Below are positions 8,394-15,559 of a DNA stretch of 28,824 nucleotides, one piece after another (within the stretch, counting starts at the first letter, position 1; the number at the start of each line of letters is the position of its first letter). Origin of the DNA: an uncultured Coriobacteriaceae bacterium (GTDB taxonomy: Bacteria > Actinomycetota > Coriobacteriia > Coriobacteriales > UMGS124). The translations under genes were made by a program, and so were the position numbers. Below the pieces are notes generated by a model. The model did not search any database. It was not told where the DNA came from and worked only from the letters and a program-made list of their open reading frames with translations. The stretch is taken from the NCBI GenBank assembly GCA_900539345.1, contig UQBS01000038.1, positions 1 through 28,824 of the forward strand, read 5' to 3'.

Positions 8394-9689
8394 CTAAGCT
8401 CCTAGCGCGCGCACCGGGATGACGTACACGCCCTCCTCTGCCCGCCAAGCGTATTCGCCAGTGCCCGTAAGAACCGCAAGGAACTCGGGGGGACGCGTGC
8501 GTGCCTGGGGATTGGTCATTAGCTTTGAGCGAAGGCGCTTGAGTGACGCAATGCCCTGGTCGGCTTTTGCCGATCCCAGCTTGCACTCAAATGCTGCCCA
8601 CCGGCCATCGGGCAACTCAATAATGGCGTCAGCCTCAAGGCCGGTGTCATCGCGGTAATACATTACTTCCGCTGGTCCATCCGGAAGCGCCTGCGCATAC
8701 ACCGCCAGGTCGCGCATGCAGAGGTTCTCATATACCAGGCCAAACGTCTGCCAATCCTCCAGGAGCGACTCCTCGTTCATGCCAAGAAGCGCCACCGCAA
8801 GAGAAGGGTCGGCAAGATAGCGCTTTGGTTTGACGGCCAAACGCTTTGGAGATCTCCACTCGGGCACCCAACCAGGTACCTCTTCTACAAAATACAGGTC
8901 CTTGAGCAGGGAAACGTAGGATGCAAGCGTCTGAGCACTCACGAGGGGCTCATCTCCCGCCGATATATCAGCAAGCAAAACCTTGTACGTAACCGCCTGG
9001 CCCACATTTCGGGCAATGGAGCGGGCAATGCGCCGCGCGATAGAAGCGTCTTTGCCATGGCGGGGGATGCTCTCCTCAAAGAGGAGTTTAAGATACTCCC
9101 GCGCGGTCACCTGTGCCTGACTGGCAGAGAGATCGAGGACTTCGGGCCAGCCTCCCCTGCAGACAAGACGAGCCATTGTCGCAGCGTCCCCCTGCACTAC
9201 GGCATTGGTGAACTTGCCGTCAAAAAGCCCGGCGAGCGACACGGCCGCACTTGAGTCACCCGATTCTTGGAGAGACATGGGCCTCATTCGAATTCTGCCG
9301 ATCCGCCCCGACCCACTGTGAAGCGCGGCCGCCTCGTCTGCGTTCTTTACCATCGGCGTTGACGATCCCGTCAGAATCCAGGCTCCGCGCAGACCCCTCT
9401 GCATATCCACATCGTGACGCACGGCTTTCCAAATCATCGGGGCCTTCTGCCACTCATCGACAACGTGGGGGCGCTCGCCCACCAACATCGCGCGTGGATC
9501 GGAGCGTGCCAGCGAGAGCGCCTCGTCCACGTAGCTCACACTATTTGCCTGGCTACATGCCGTCCAGGTCTTGCCGCACCACTTGGTTCCAGCCACTTCG
9601 ACGGCACCAAAAATACCCAGGTATTGACGAACCTGTTCGTCAACGATGCGGGGCATGTACTGATCCCTGGGTGGCAAGACATTCGGCAT
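8394..9689 (-). CDS. AAA-type ATPase with DUF4143 and nuclease-like C-terminus
   Basis: 431 residues. The Walker A motif GTKWCGKT is at 34-41 and the Walker B-like segment HVVDEWQ is near 75-81 (acidic pair D78/E79). ILTGSSTP follows as a sensor-like strand. The middle region (EYLKLLFEESIPRHG, then TLASYVSLLKDLYFVEEVPGW) and the C-terminus match DUF4143. The C-terminus holds a PD-(D/E)XK-like arrangement: D354 in GLEADAII and E368-C-K370 in FECKLG. The family is widespread, often multi-copy per genome, and its biological role is not established; it belongs to the STAND/AAA-like ATPases suspected in conflict systems. The gene is monocistronic and preceded by an array of exact 23-bp tandem repeats 72-185 bp upstream. 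Confidence 0.88.
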   Translation of the reverse strand: MPNVLPPRDQYMPRIVDEQVRQYLGIFGAVEVAGTKWCGKTWTACSQANSVSYVDEALSLARSDPRAMLVGERPHVVDEWQKAPMIWKAVRHDVDMQRGLRGAWILTGSSTPMVKNADEAAALHSGSGRIGRIRMRPMSLQESGDSSAAVSLAGLFDGKFTNAVVQGDAATMARLVCRGGWPEVLDLSASQAQVTAREYLKLLFEESIPRHGKDASIARRIARSIARNVGQAVTYKVLLADISAGDEPLVSAQTLASYVSLLKDLYFVEEVPGWVPEWRSPKRLAVKPKRYLADPSLAVALLGMNEESLLEDWQTFGLVYENLCMRDLAVYAQALPDGPAEVMYYRDDTGLEADAIIELPDGRWAAFECKLGSAKADQGIASLKRLRSKLMTNPQARTRPPEFLAVLTGTGEYAWRAEEGVYVIPVRALGA

Positions 9690-9760
9690 TGGCTGCTCCT
9701 TACGATGGAAACGCTAATGCCAGTATAGACTTTGAAAATCTCCTTTACCAGGCGCGTTAT

Positions 9761-9875
9761 CGATTTTCCGACAATCCTATTAATGATTTTCCGATAATTC
9801 CATTCATCATTTTCCGATAATCTCATTAACGATTTTCCGACTATCTGATCCACCATTTGCTGGATGGATGAATCG
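9761..9875. repeat. Tandem repeat array, 23-bp period, upstream of DUF4143 gene
   Basis: Units begin at 9761, 9784, 9807, 9830 and (degenerate) 9853, exactly 23 bp apart. The first four share the core ATTTTCCGA at the same position, then a variable AT-rich tail usually ending CATTAA or similar. On the minus strand, in the direction of the ATPase gene, the core reads TCGGAAAAT. The array lies 72-185 bp before that gene's start, so protein-binding operator copies are plausible. The motif also shows weak similarity to the sequence just before 9761. Confidence 0.85.
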
Positions 9876-9883
9876 GACCGACT

Positions 9884-10002
9884 GGACCCAGCGTCTGCAC
9901 GTTCGCGGAACAATCGTGCTAAAAGGACCAAAACGAGCCTGGAAATCAATCGAAAATGGTCCATCCAACGCGCACGGGCAAACAAACATGCCGAATGGAC
10001 CA
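9884..10002. repeat. Dispersed GGACC/GGTCC hairpin element, copy A
   Basis: Alternating pentamers: GGACC at 9884 and 9925, GGTCC at 9958, GGACC at 9997. Pairs are complementary and several extend: GCACG 9897-9901 with CGTGC 9915-9919, and TGGTCCAT 9957-9964 with ATGGACCA 9995-10002 enclosing GGCA/TGCC. The conserved phrase GGACCAAAACG follows the second pentamer. A second copy with the same 33-bp internal spacing lies at 24331-24417. Confidence 0.7.
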
Positions 10003-10130
10003 AAAAGAAACAGGAGGACACACCCTCATCGACCGACACGAGGCCGAGAATCGCTTCGCACCCCCTTGCGCATACATTTGCGAATCTCCCATGCGTGTGG
10101 AAAATCTCACAACGTGCTTAACTAATCTGA
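10003..10130. other. Intergenic remainder before truncated SafE-like gene
   Basis: No gene, terminator or convincing promoter was found. An in-frame TGA at 10128-10130 abruptly precedes conserved SafE-type sequence, which marks a probable rearrangement junction. Confidence 0.4.
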
Positions 10131-11111
10131 AATCAGACAACTGGTATATGCGGCGGGCTTAACCTGAGCCAGAGCCTCGTCTACGCCACCGAGACACGTC
10201 ACCCCTCCGGTGCGGCACCCTCTTCCCGAGCGAGCCACAAAAAGAAAGCCCTACAGGCGCTGCGCCCCAATGCGCTCTACAACCTGGGACGACTCATCAG
10301 CTACACCGCCATCGGCGGCCTTCTCGGCCTACTCGGGTCGGCGTTTGCCCTATCGGCGCAGGCACGCGCAGTCATCGGCGTCGCCGCCGGCGCGTTCATG
10401 GTCGCAATGGGCCTCACGCTCATGGGCATCCTTCGTCCCGGCGTACTCTCAAAGCTTCTTCCCAAGAAGGTCGTACGCAAAGTGGCGAGCGCGACCGCCA
10501 CGCTGCGCCAACGCGGACCGTTTCTGCTCGGCTTAGTAAACGGTCTTATGCCCTGCGGCCCCCTTCCGGCCATGCAGGTCTACGCGGTGGCAACGGGAAG
10601 CGTAGCGGTGAGCGCACTCTCGCTCTTTGCCTTCTGCCTGGGCACGGTGCCCCTTATGTTTGTCGCTGGCAGCGTCATCACGGCACTCAAAGCACGGTGG
10701 CGGCGTGGCCTCATGCGCATCGGCAGGGCGATGCTTGTCGTGTTTGGCCTGGTAGCTGCGGGCAATGGTGCGACCCTGTTGGGAATCAACGTCTCCCTGC
10801 CGGCGCAGCACGGCTCCGACGAGATCATTGCCGCAACGGGTGCCGACGGAATCCAGCGCGCCACGGTCGAAGTCGACTACGGGGCGTATCAGGATGTCCG
10901 CCTCAAGGCCGGCGTGCCCGCCGAGCTCACGTTCCACGTGCCCGAGGGCAAGCTCATCGGCTGCAACTCCTCGCTTGCCATACCTGCCTTCGGCATCCAG
11001 GCCGACCTTGCGACGGGCGATACGGTCGTCTCCTTCACCCCCGACCAGACGGGCGCCTACCCCTACGCCTGCTGGATGGGCATGATCAAGGCGACTATCA
11101 CGGTGGAGTGA
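10131..11111 (+). pseudogene. 5'-truncated SafE/TauE-type membrane protein with C-terminal cupredoxin domain
   Basis: Coding frame runs from the TGA at 10128-10130 to the stop at 11111 with no normal start before ATG 10398. The upstream part of this frame is clearly real protein: GICGGLNLSQSL at 10143-10178 matches the conserved first-helix loop (G-M-C-G-G-x-N-L-S-Q) of the SafE/UreH-like family, and LGRLISYTAIGGLLGLLGS follows. Roughly 40-50 N-terminal residues are therefore missing. The remainder keeps the helix GPFLLGLVNGLMPCGPLPAM with its Pro-Cys motif and two more helices. The last ~80 residues look like a cupredoxin domain (IGCNSSLAIPAFG, then YPYACWMGM) with Cys and Met suited to copper. 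The normal role would be metal or electron handling at the membrane. A shortened product from ATG 10398 cannot be excluded. Confidence 0.72.
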
Positions 11112-11159
11112 CGGGCTCGAAGCCACCGCTCGGCCTGCACTTCACTTCTCCCCAGCATG

Positions 11160-12245
11160 CTACGCGAGCAGGGCGTCTACCTGCACGTTCTTGAGGCGGT
11201 TGACGGCATCGAGCTTCCAGGCGGGGTAATCGTAACCCGGGTCGGTGTACTCGAAATCCTTGAGCCCAATGAGCTTGGCGCGAATCTGCGGGGTCATGAG
11301 CTCGCGAGCGATGGGAATGAAGCCGGTGCCGATCTTCGGGCCGATCATGGAAAGATACCAGTCGAAGTCGTCTTGCTCCATCATCATGGGCAGGCAGGCC
11401 ATGTTGTGGTCGAACAGGGGCGCCATCCGCAGGACCTCGCCTGTATCGTTGTCCACCATGAAGCCGTAGTTGCCCGCGTGGCGGTCGACGTTTGCCATGA
11501 CGGCGTCCATAGCGATCATCTCTCGGAACGACTCCTCGGCATTGTGCTTGGAGCAAAAATCGAGCATGTCATCGACATCAAAAACTCGGTCAAAGAATCG
11601 ATGGGCCGAGACGAACCCTTCCTTTTCGGACGTAAACAAGGGGCATTTGCAGGCAAGCTGCCCATGAAACTTCATAAGCGAGTACGGCACGTGAGAGACT
11701 TTTGCCGCCTTCAGCAGGTCCGCCGCCAACACCTCGGAATATGGCTCGAAGCCAGCGTTGGCATAGCCTGACGAACCCCGCTTGAGCAGGGAAATCTCGT
11801 TTCCTTCTCGTATCCAGCACTTGGCAAATGACCCGGAAGTCGCAAACTCAGGAGAGGTGGGAGAATTCGCCCGCCCATACATTCCCGTGCCGTCAAAGGC
11901 GATGCGCGCAATGACGTCGTCGAAGGGGTTCCTATAGAGCGAGACATCGTCCCAGGTCAGCGCCTCGTCATCGCGTTTCATCCAGAACGTGTCGGTCAGA
12001 GACAGACAACGCACCATTCCAATGAAATCATGACGCGTCGTAAGACCCAGCTCACGCATGAGGCGCTCAATCGAATTGCGGTGCTTGGCAATCTGGCGAC
12101 CGTCAATCCAGTCGTTGATATCAACAAAGCCATACGGCAAATACGAGCCCGACCGTTCAACTTCAATATAGCGATAGTCCACAAGGCGCTGTTCCTCACG
12201 ATACGTCGCAACGACCGTGTCCTTGTTCATCAACTGATACAGCAT
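11160..12245 (-). CDS. HipA/CtkA-like protein kinase
   Basis: 361 residues from ATG 12245, chosen for the strong GGAGGT (complement of 12251-12256) six bases before it. The C-terminal half has the HipA-type kinase signature: ANVDRHAGNYGF (catalytic D254, R255, H256 and N259) and PLFDHN (D279, the metal-binding Asp of the DFG equivalent). An N-terminal ~130 residues resemble the short N-terminal region of such proteins. HipA proteins are Ser/Thr kinases that act as toxins with a HipB antitoxin. No HipB-like gene lies next to this one, so it is an orphan, like CtkA-type kinases. It converges with the truncated SafE gene and diverges from the AAA-ATPase at 12731. An exact 23-bp repeat array lies about 110-205 bp upstream of its start. 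Confidence 0.75.
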   Translation of the reverse strand: MLYQLMNKDTVVATYREEQRLVDYRYIEVERSGSYLPYGFVDINDWIDGRQIAKHRNSIERLMRELGLTTRHDFIGMVRCLSLTDTFWMKRDDEALTWDDVSLYRNPFDDVIARIAFDGTGMYGRANSPTSPEFATSGSFAKCWIREGNEISLLKRGSSGYANAGFEPYSEVLAADLLKAAKVSHVPYSLMKFHGQLACKCPLFTSEKEGFVSAHRFFDRVFDVDDMLDFCSKHNAEESFREMIAMDAVMANVDRHAGNYGFMVDNDTGEVLRMAPLFDHNMACLPMMMEQDDFDWYLSMIGPKIGTGFIPIARELMTPQIRAKLIGLKDFEYTDPGYDYPAWKLDAVNRLKNVQVDALLA

Positions 12246-12357
12246 CCCGCACCTCCTCTGATGCCTCCCGGCACGCACTCAAAGCTGGCAGATATTATAC
12301 GGCAGCGAACACGGCCAGCATCGCGATCGATGAATAGCACGCTCGCAGCAGCTCAAC

Positions 12358-12449
12358 TGTCACAAAAGTCATGCTCCATTTGTCATATTCTTACTAATGA
12401 AACTGTCATATTCTTCCTAATAGAAATCTCCCAAAAGTACTAACGACCT
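12358..12449. repeat. Tandem repeat array, 23-bp period, between kinase and AAA-ATPase genes
   Basis: Units start at 12358, 12381, 12404 and 12427, exactly 23 bp apart. The two central units are very similar (shared TGTCATATTCTT, a one-base change, then CTAAT). The outer two share CAAAAGT at the same offset. The array lies in the divergent intergenic region, nearer to the HipA-like gene. Its period equals that of the array before the DUF4143 gene, although the motif differs. Confidence 0.72.
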
Positions 12450-12730
12450 GGTATACCCCTTGAAACTAGAACGATAAGAAGGAAGCCTGGCTTATCTGTC
12501 GCTAGCATACGACTACTTCAGCATGTACCGGTGGCCCAAACGAAATGGTTTTATTGACCAGCCGCGGGGGCTGATTGCGCACTGGGAGTCTAAACGTGCC
12601 GGGGGTCTTGGCCTTGGCTAAAACAGCTCGCAGGCTTTTCCACGCATTTCAGCAGTAGGGGCAAATCGACACGCGACGTCAGCTGTGAGCAGGTACAATC
12701 AACCGGAAGCAGCAAAGACGGGAGTCAGGC
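12450..12730. other. Intergenic region upstream of AAA-ATPase
   Basis: No gene. A short complementary pair, ATAAG near 12474 and CTTAT near 12492, and a CAGCC/GGCTG stem near 12560 could be parts of terminators or leader structure. TACAAT at 12694-12699 is a possible -10 for the ATPase gene, but the nearest -35-like hexamer is too far away (22 bp) to be convincing. Confidence 0.35.
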
Positions 12731-14491
12731 ATGTGCAACGGATCAGTGCGAAAAAGCGGTTCTCCGCGCATCATCGATAACCGAGGTAAGAAGGCCCTGC
12801 CTATCGGCATCGAGAACTTCGACGCCGTGATTCGCAGTGCCGTGTATGTCGACAAGACGCTGCTCATCCGCGACCTTATCGACAGCGCGCAGGGCGGCAC
12901 CACGCTCTTCTGCCGACCGCGCCGCTTTGGCAAGTCTCTTGCCATGCGCATGATTCAGTGTTTCTTCGAAGCACCTGTTGAGGGGCTCATTCCGGACAAA
13001 CGTCACCTCTTTGAGAACCTCGCCATTTGGGATGAGGGGCATTCCTACCACGAAGAGCAGGGCACGCACCCCGTCATCTATCTCACGCTCGGCGGAGCAA
13101 ATGGAGCAAGCTGGGAGGAGGTGCGCGGCAGAATTGCAAACGCAATGGCAACGGAATACGAGCGGCATAGCTATCTCTACGACAAGCTTCTGCGCTTTGA
13201 AAACCAGCGAGCCCTCTTCGAGCGCCTCGTCGTTGGCCAAGCAACCGAGGAAGAACTCACGCGTTCCCTCGCCTGGCTCTCCACGCTCCTTCACCAGTAT
13301 CACTGCAGTGAGACGGTCATCCTCATTGACGAGTACGATCGTCCCATCACCGAAGGCCACCTGGGAGGATTCCGCGACGAGGCCACGCGTTTCATGCGCT
13401 CGTGGCTTACCGACGCCCTCAAGGGCACGGTCGATCTGCGTCTGGCCTGCATCACGGGCGTGCAACGTGTCTCAAGGGAGTCCATCTTTTCCGACCTCAA
13501 CAACCTAACGGTAGACACGCCGCTTTCCGAACGTCATGCCGAATCGTTTGGCTTCACGGAGGCCGAAGCTGAGGCGCTCGCACGTTATATGGGTCTGTCA
13601 GCCGACAAGCTTCCTGAGATGCGCACGTGGTACGACGGTTACTGCTTTGGCGGCATGCGTGTGTACAATCCCATCTCCACCCTGCGCTACTTACAAGACG
13701 GGATTGCCCAGCCCTACTGGACAAATACCAGCGGCAACGCCGTGGTCACGCGTCTGTTTCAGGGGGCCGACCAGAAAACCAACGCCCAACTGCAAACGCT
13801 TGCCCAAGACGGCATTGTCGAGGCGCCCCTCAACATGCAGGTCGTGTTTGGCGAGATAGACTCAGATACCACCGCCACGTGGAGCCAGCTTTACCTGGGC
13901 GGATACCTTACAACCGACGACGTCGCCCGGCCTGAAGACGCTCGCATGCCCCGCCGTCTCCGCTTGCCCAACTACGAGGTTCGCGACCTGTTTGACCGCG
14001 AATTCCTTGAGAGGGCAACGAGGCTCGCAACGGGCACCCGCCTGCACGACCTGCATGAGGCCCTGCTCGAAGGCAACGCGCCCCGCTTGCAGGAGATCCT
14101 GACCGCCATTGTCGAAGAGTCGCCGTCTTTTCGCGACCTCACCTACGAGGCACCCTGCCACATGCTGCTCATGGGGATGCTCTATGAAGTGCCGGGTTAC
14201 CAATACCCCACCTCAAACCGGGAGACCGGCCTGGGATACTCCGACATCTTGCTTGAACCCACGTCCCAAAACGCCGCCCGCCTGCCCGTTATCGCCATCG
14301 AGGTCAAGCGAGCTCGCGACACGGCCGGCAAAGACATTACCGACCAGGCAGCTCTCAACGCACATGCCAGTAACGTGGCGCTCAAGCAAGCCATTGACAA
14401 GCATTACGGCGCCGGCCTGCACGGCAGCGGCATATCTCGCTGGGGCGTGAGCTTTTCCGGCAAGATGGTAGGCGTAGCAAAGGAAGGCTAA
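12731..14491 (+). CDS. AAA-ATPase-like protein with C-terminal PD-(D/E)XK nuclease-like domain
   Basis: 586 residues. N-terminal region matches the AAA-ATPase_like family (PF09820 type): GIENFDAVI, then VDKTLLIRDLI, then the characteristic Walker A variant RPRRFGKS at 62-69. Walker B is VILIDEYDRP with D200/E201 and Y202-D203. The C-terminus has the PDDEXK_9/DUF1703 layout: D505 in GYSDILLEP and E524-V-K526 in IAIEVKRA, then a QAIDKHYG helix. All these catalytic residues are present. Such proteins occur in many copies in gut anaerobes and their role is unknown; a nuclease linked to an ATPase switch suggests defence or mobile-element control. The stop is followed after 3 bp by the GTG start of a LysR gene, so the two may be cotranscribed. 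Confidence 0.88.
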   Translation: MCNGSVRKSGSPRIIDNRGKKALPIGIENFDAVIRSAVYVDKTLLIRDLIDSAQGGTTLFCRPRRFGKSLAMRMIQCFFEAPVEGLIPDKRHLFENLAIWDEGHSYHEEQGTHPVIYLTLGGANGASWEEVRGRIANAMATEYERHSYLYDKLLRFENQRALFERLVVGQATEEELTRSLAWLSTLLHQYHCSETVILIDEYDRPITEGHLGGFRDEATRFMRSWLTDALKGTVDLRLACITGVQRVSRESIFSDLNNLTVDTPLSERHAESFGFTEAEAEALARYMGLSADKLPEMRTWYDGYCFGGMRVYNPISTLRYLQDGIAQPYWTNTSGNAVVTRLFQGADQKTNAQLQTLAQDGIVEAPLNMQVVFGEIDSDTTATWSQLYLGGYLTTDDVARPEDARMPRRLRLPNYEVRDLFDREFLERATRLATGTRLHDLHEALLEGNAPRLQEILTAIVEESPSFRDLTYEAPCHMLLMGMLYEVPGYQYPTSNRETGLGYSDILLEPTSQNAARLPVIAIEVKRARDTAGKDITDQAALNAHASNVALKQAIDKHYGAGLHGSGISRWGVSFSGKMVGVAKEG

Positions 14492-14494
14492 GCC

Positions 14495-15406
14495 GTGAAA
14501 CTCCAGCAGCTTGTATATGCAACGAAGGTCGCCGAGTGCGGTAGCGTCGCCGAGGCGGCACGCAGGCTTTTTGTGGCTCAGCCCTCCATCACGGCGGCCA
14601 TCCGCGAGCTGGAACGCGAGATGGACGTGCGCATCTTCGAGCGCACCAACAAGGGCATGACGGTCTCCGAGGAGGGCTCGACGTTTTTGGGCTATGCCCG
14701 CCAGGTCATCGAGCAGGCCGAGCTGCTCGAAAGCAAGTACAAGGCCGACCAGCGTCGCGTGCCACATTTCAGCGTGTCGTGCCAGCACTACTCGTTTGCG
14801 GTGAACGCGTTCGTCGACGTGATACGCCAGTTTGACGCCGCGAGCTACGACTTCACCCTGCGCGAGGAGCAGACGCACGAGATTATCGAGGATGTCTCGC
14901 ACATCCGCAGCGAGCTGGGGATTCTCTACCTGTCGGGGCGCAACCGCGAGGTCATCCAAAAGATGCTCGCCGCCAACGACCTCGCCTTCGAGGCGCTGTT
15001 TTGCGCCGAGCCGCATGTGTTCGTGCGCAGCGCCCACCCGCTTGCGCAGTCTATCAAGGTCACGCTGAACGACCTGGCCGATTATCCGTTCTTGTCGTAT
15101 GAGCAGGGAGAATACAACTCGTTTTACTTCTCCGAGGAGCTCACCTCCACGCTCGACAGGCGCAAGAACATTCGCGTGCGCGACCGAGCGACGCTGTTCA
15201 ACCTGCTCATAGGCCTCAACGGCTACACCGTGTGCTCGGGCGTCATCAGCGCCGAGCTCAACGGCACCTCGATCGTCTCGGTGCCGCTCGACATCGACGA
15301 GTATATGGAGATCGGCGTGATCTCGCGCAAGGGAACGCAGCGTACGCCGTACGGAGAGGCGTATATCGAGGCGCTTCGCCGGCACATTCCCATGGGCGTG
15401 CAATAG
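14495..15406 (+). CDS. LysR-family transcriptional regulator
   Basis: 303 residues, GTG start at 14495 with AAGGAAGG eight bases before it inside the end of the upstream ATPase gene. The N-terminal winged HTH is typical (MKLQQLVYATKVAECGS, then VAEAARRLFVAQPSITAAIR, FERTNKGMTVSEEG). Residues from ~90 form the effector-binding domain (FSVSCQHYSFAVNAF onward). The length is normal for LysR. A downstream methionine-synthase-like gene on the same strand, with an imperfect palindrome between them, suggests this protein controls methionine or methyl-group metabolism. LysR regulators usually act next to their targets, though usually divergently. Its position three bases behind the ATPase gene could be incidental. 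Confidence 0.88.
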   Translation: MKLQQLVYATKVAECGSVAEAARRLFVAQPSITAAIRELEREMDVRIFERTNKGMTVSEEGSTFLGYARQVIEQAELLESKYKADQRRVPHFSVSCQHYSFAVNAFVDVIRQFDAASYDFTLREEQTHEIIEDVSHIRSELGILYLSGRNREVIQKMLAANDLAFEALFCAEPHVFVRSAHPLAQSIKVTLNDLADYPFLSYEQGEYNSFYFSEELTSTLDRRKNIRVRDRATLFNLLIGLNGYTVCSGVISAELNGTSIVSVPLDIDEYMEIGVISRKGTQRTPYGEAYIEALRRHIPMGVQ

Positions 15407-15412
15407 ATAATT

Positions 15413-15430
15413 CCTATAGCAACCTCTAGG
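15413..15430. promoter_or_regulatory. Imperfect palindrome, candidate LysR box before methionine-synthase-like gene
   Basis: CCTATAG, CAAC, CTCTAGG: 7-bp arms with one mismatch, six bases past the LysR stop and about 130 bp before the metE-like start. Spacing and CTATAG-type half-sites resemble LysR boxes used by methionine regulators. The assignment is inference from position and symmetry. Confidence 0.4.
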
Positions 15431-15559
15431 TAAACGATATTTTGCGATTGCAGCAGCAGGCCCCATACTGTTCGCCACCAATTCGGCGGATATCGCCGGA
15501 CGGCAATCGCTCAATAGCCCGCGCCTTTCCTGGCGTCGCCCAACCACGGAGGTTCACCC

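Noticed and set aside
9761..9875. CRISPR array or plasmid-type iterons
   Set aside because: The 23-bp period leaves no room for spacers, and there is no replication initiator gene or AT-rich origin nearby.
9738..10162. Short open frames through the repeat region as small proteins
   Set aside because: Their peptides simply translate the repeats (recurring IVGKS- and NGPK-type words) in several frames on both strands and lack ribosome-binding sites.
11160..12245. Complete HipAB toxin-antitoxin pair
   Set aside because: No HipB-like small HTH gene was found on either side of the kinase gene.
14213..15547. 444-codon minus-strand frame opposite the ATPase end and the LysR gene
   Set aside because: No domain and no plausible ribosome-binding site; the plus-strand genes have clear family motifs. 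Treated as a shadow frame.
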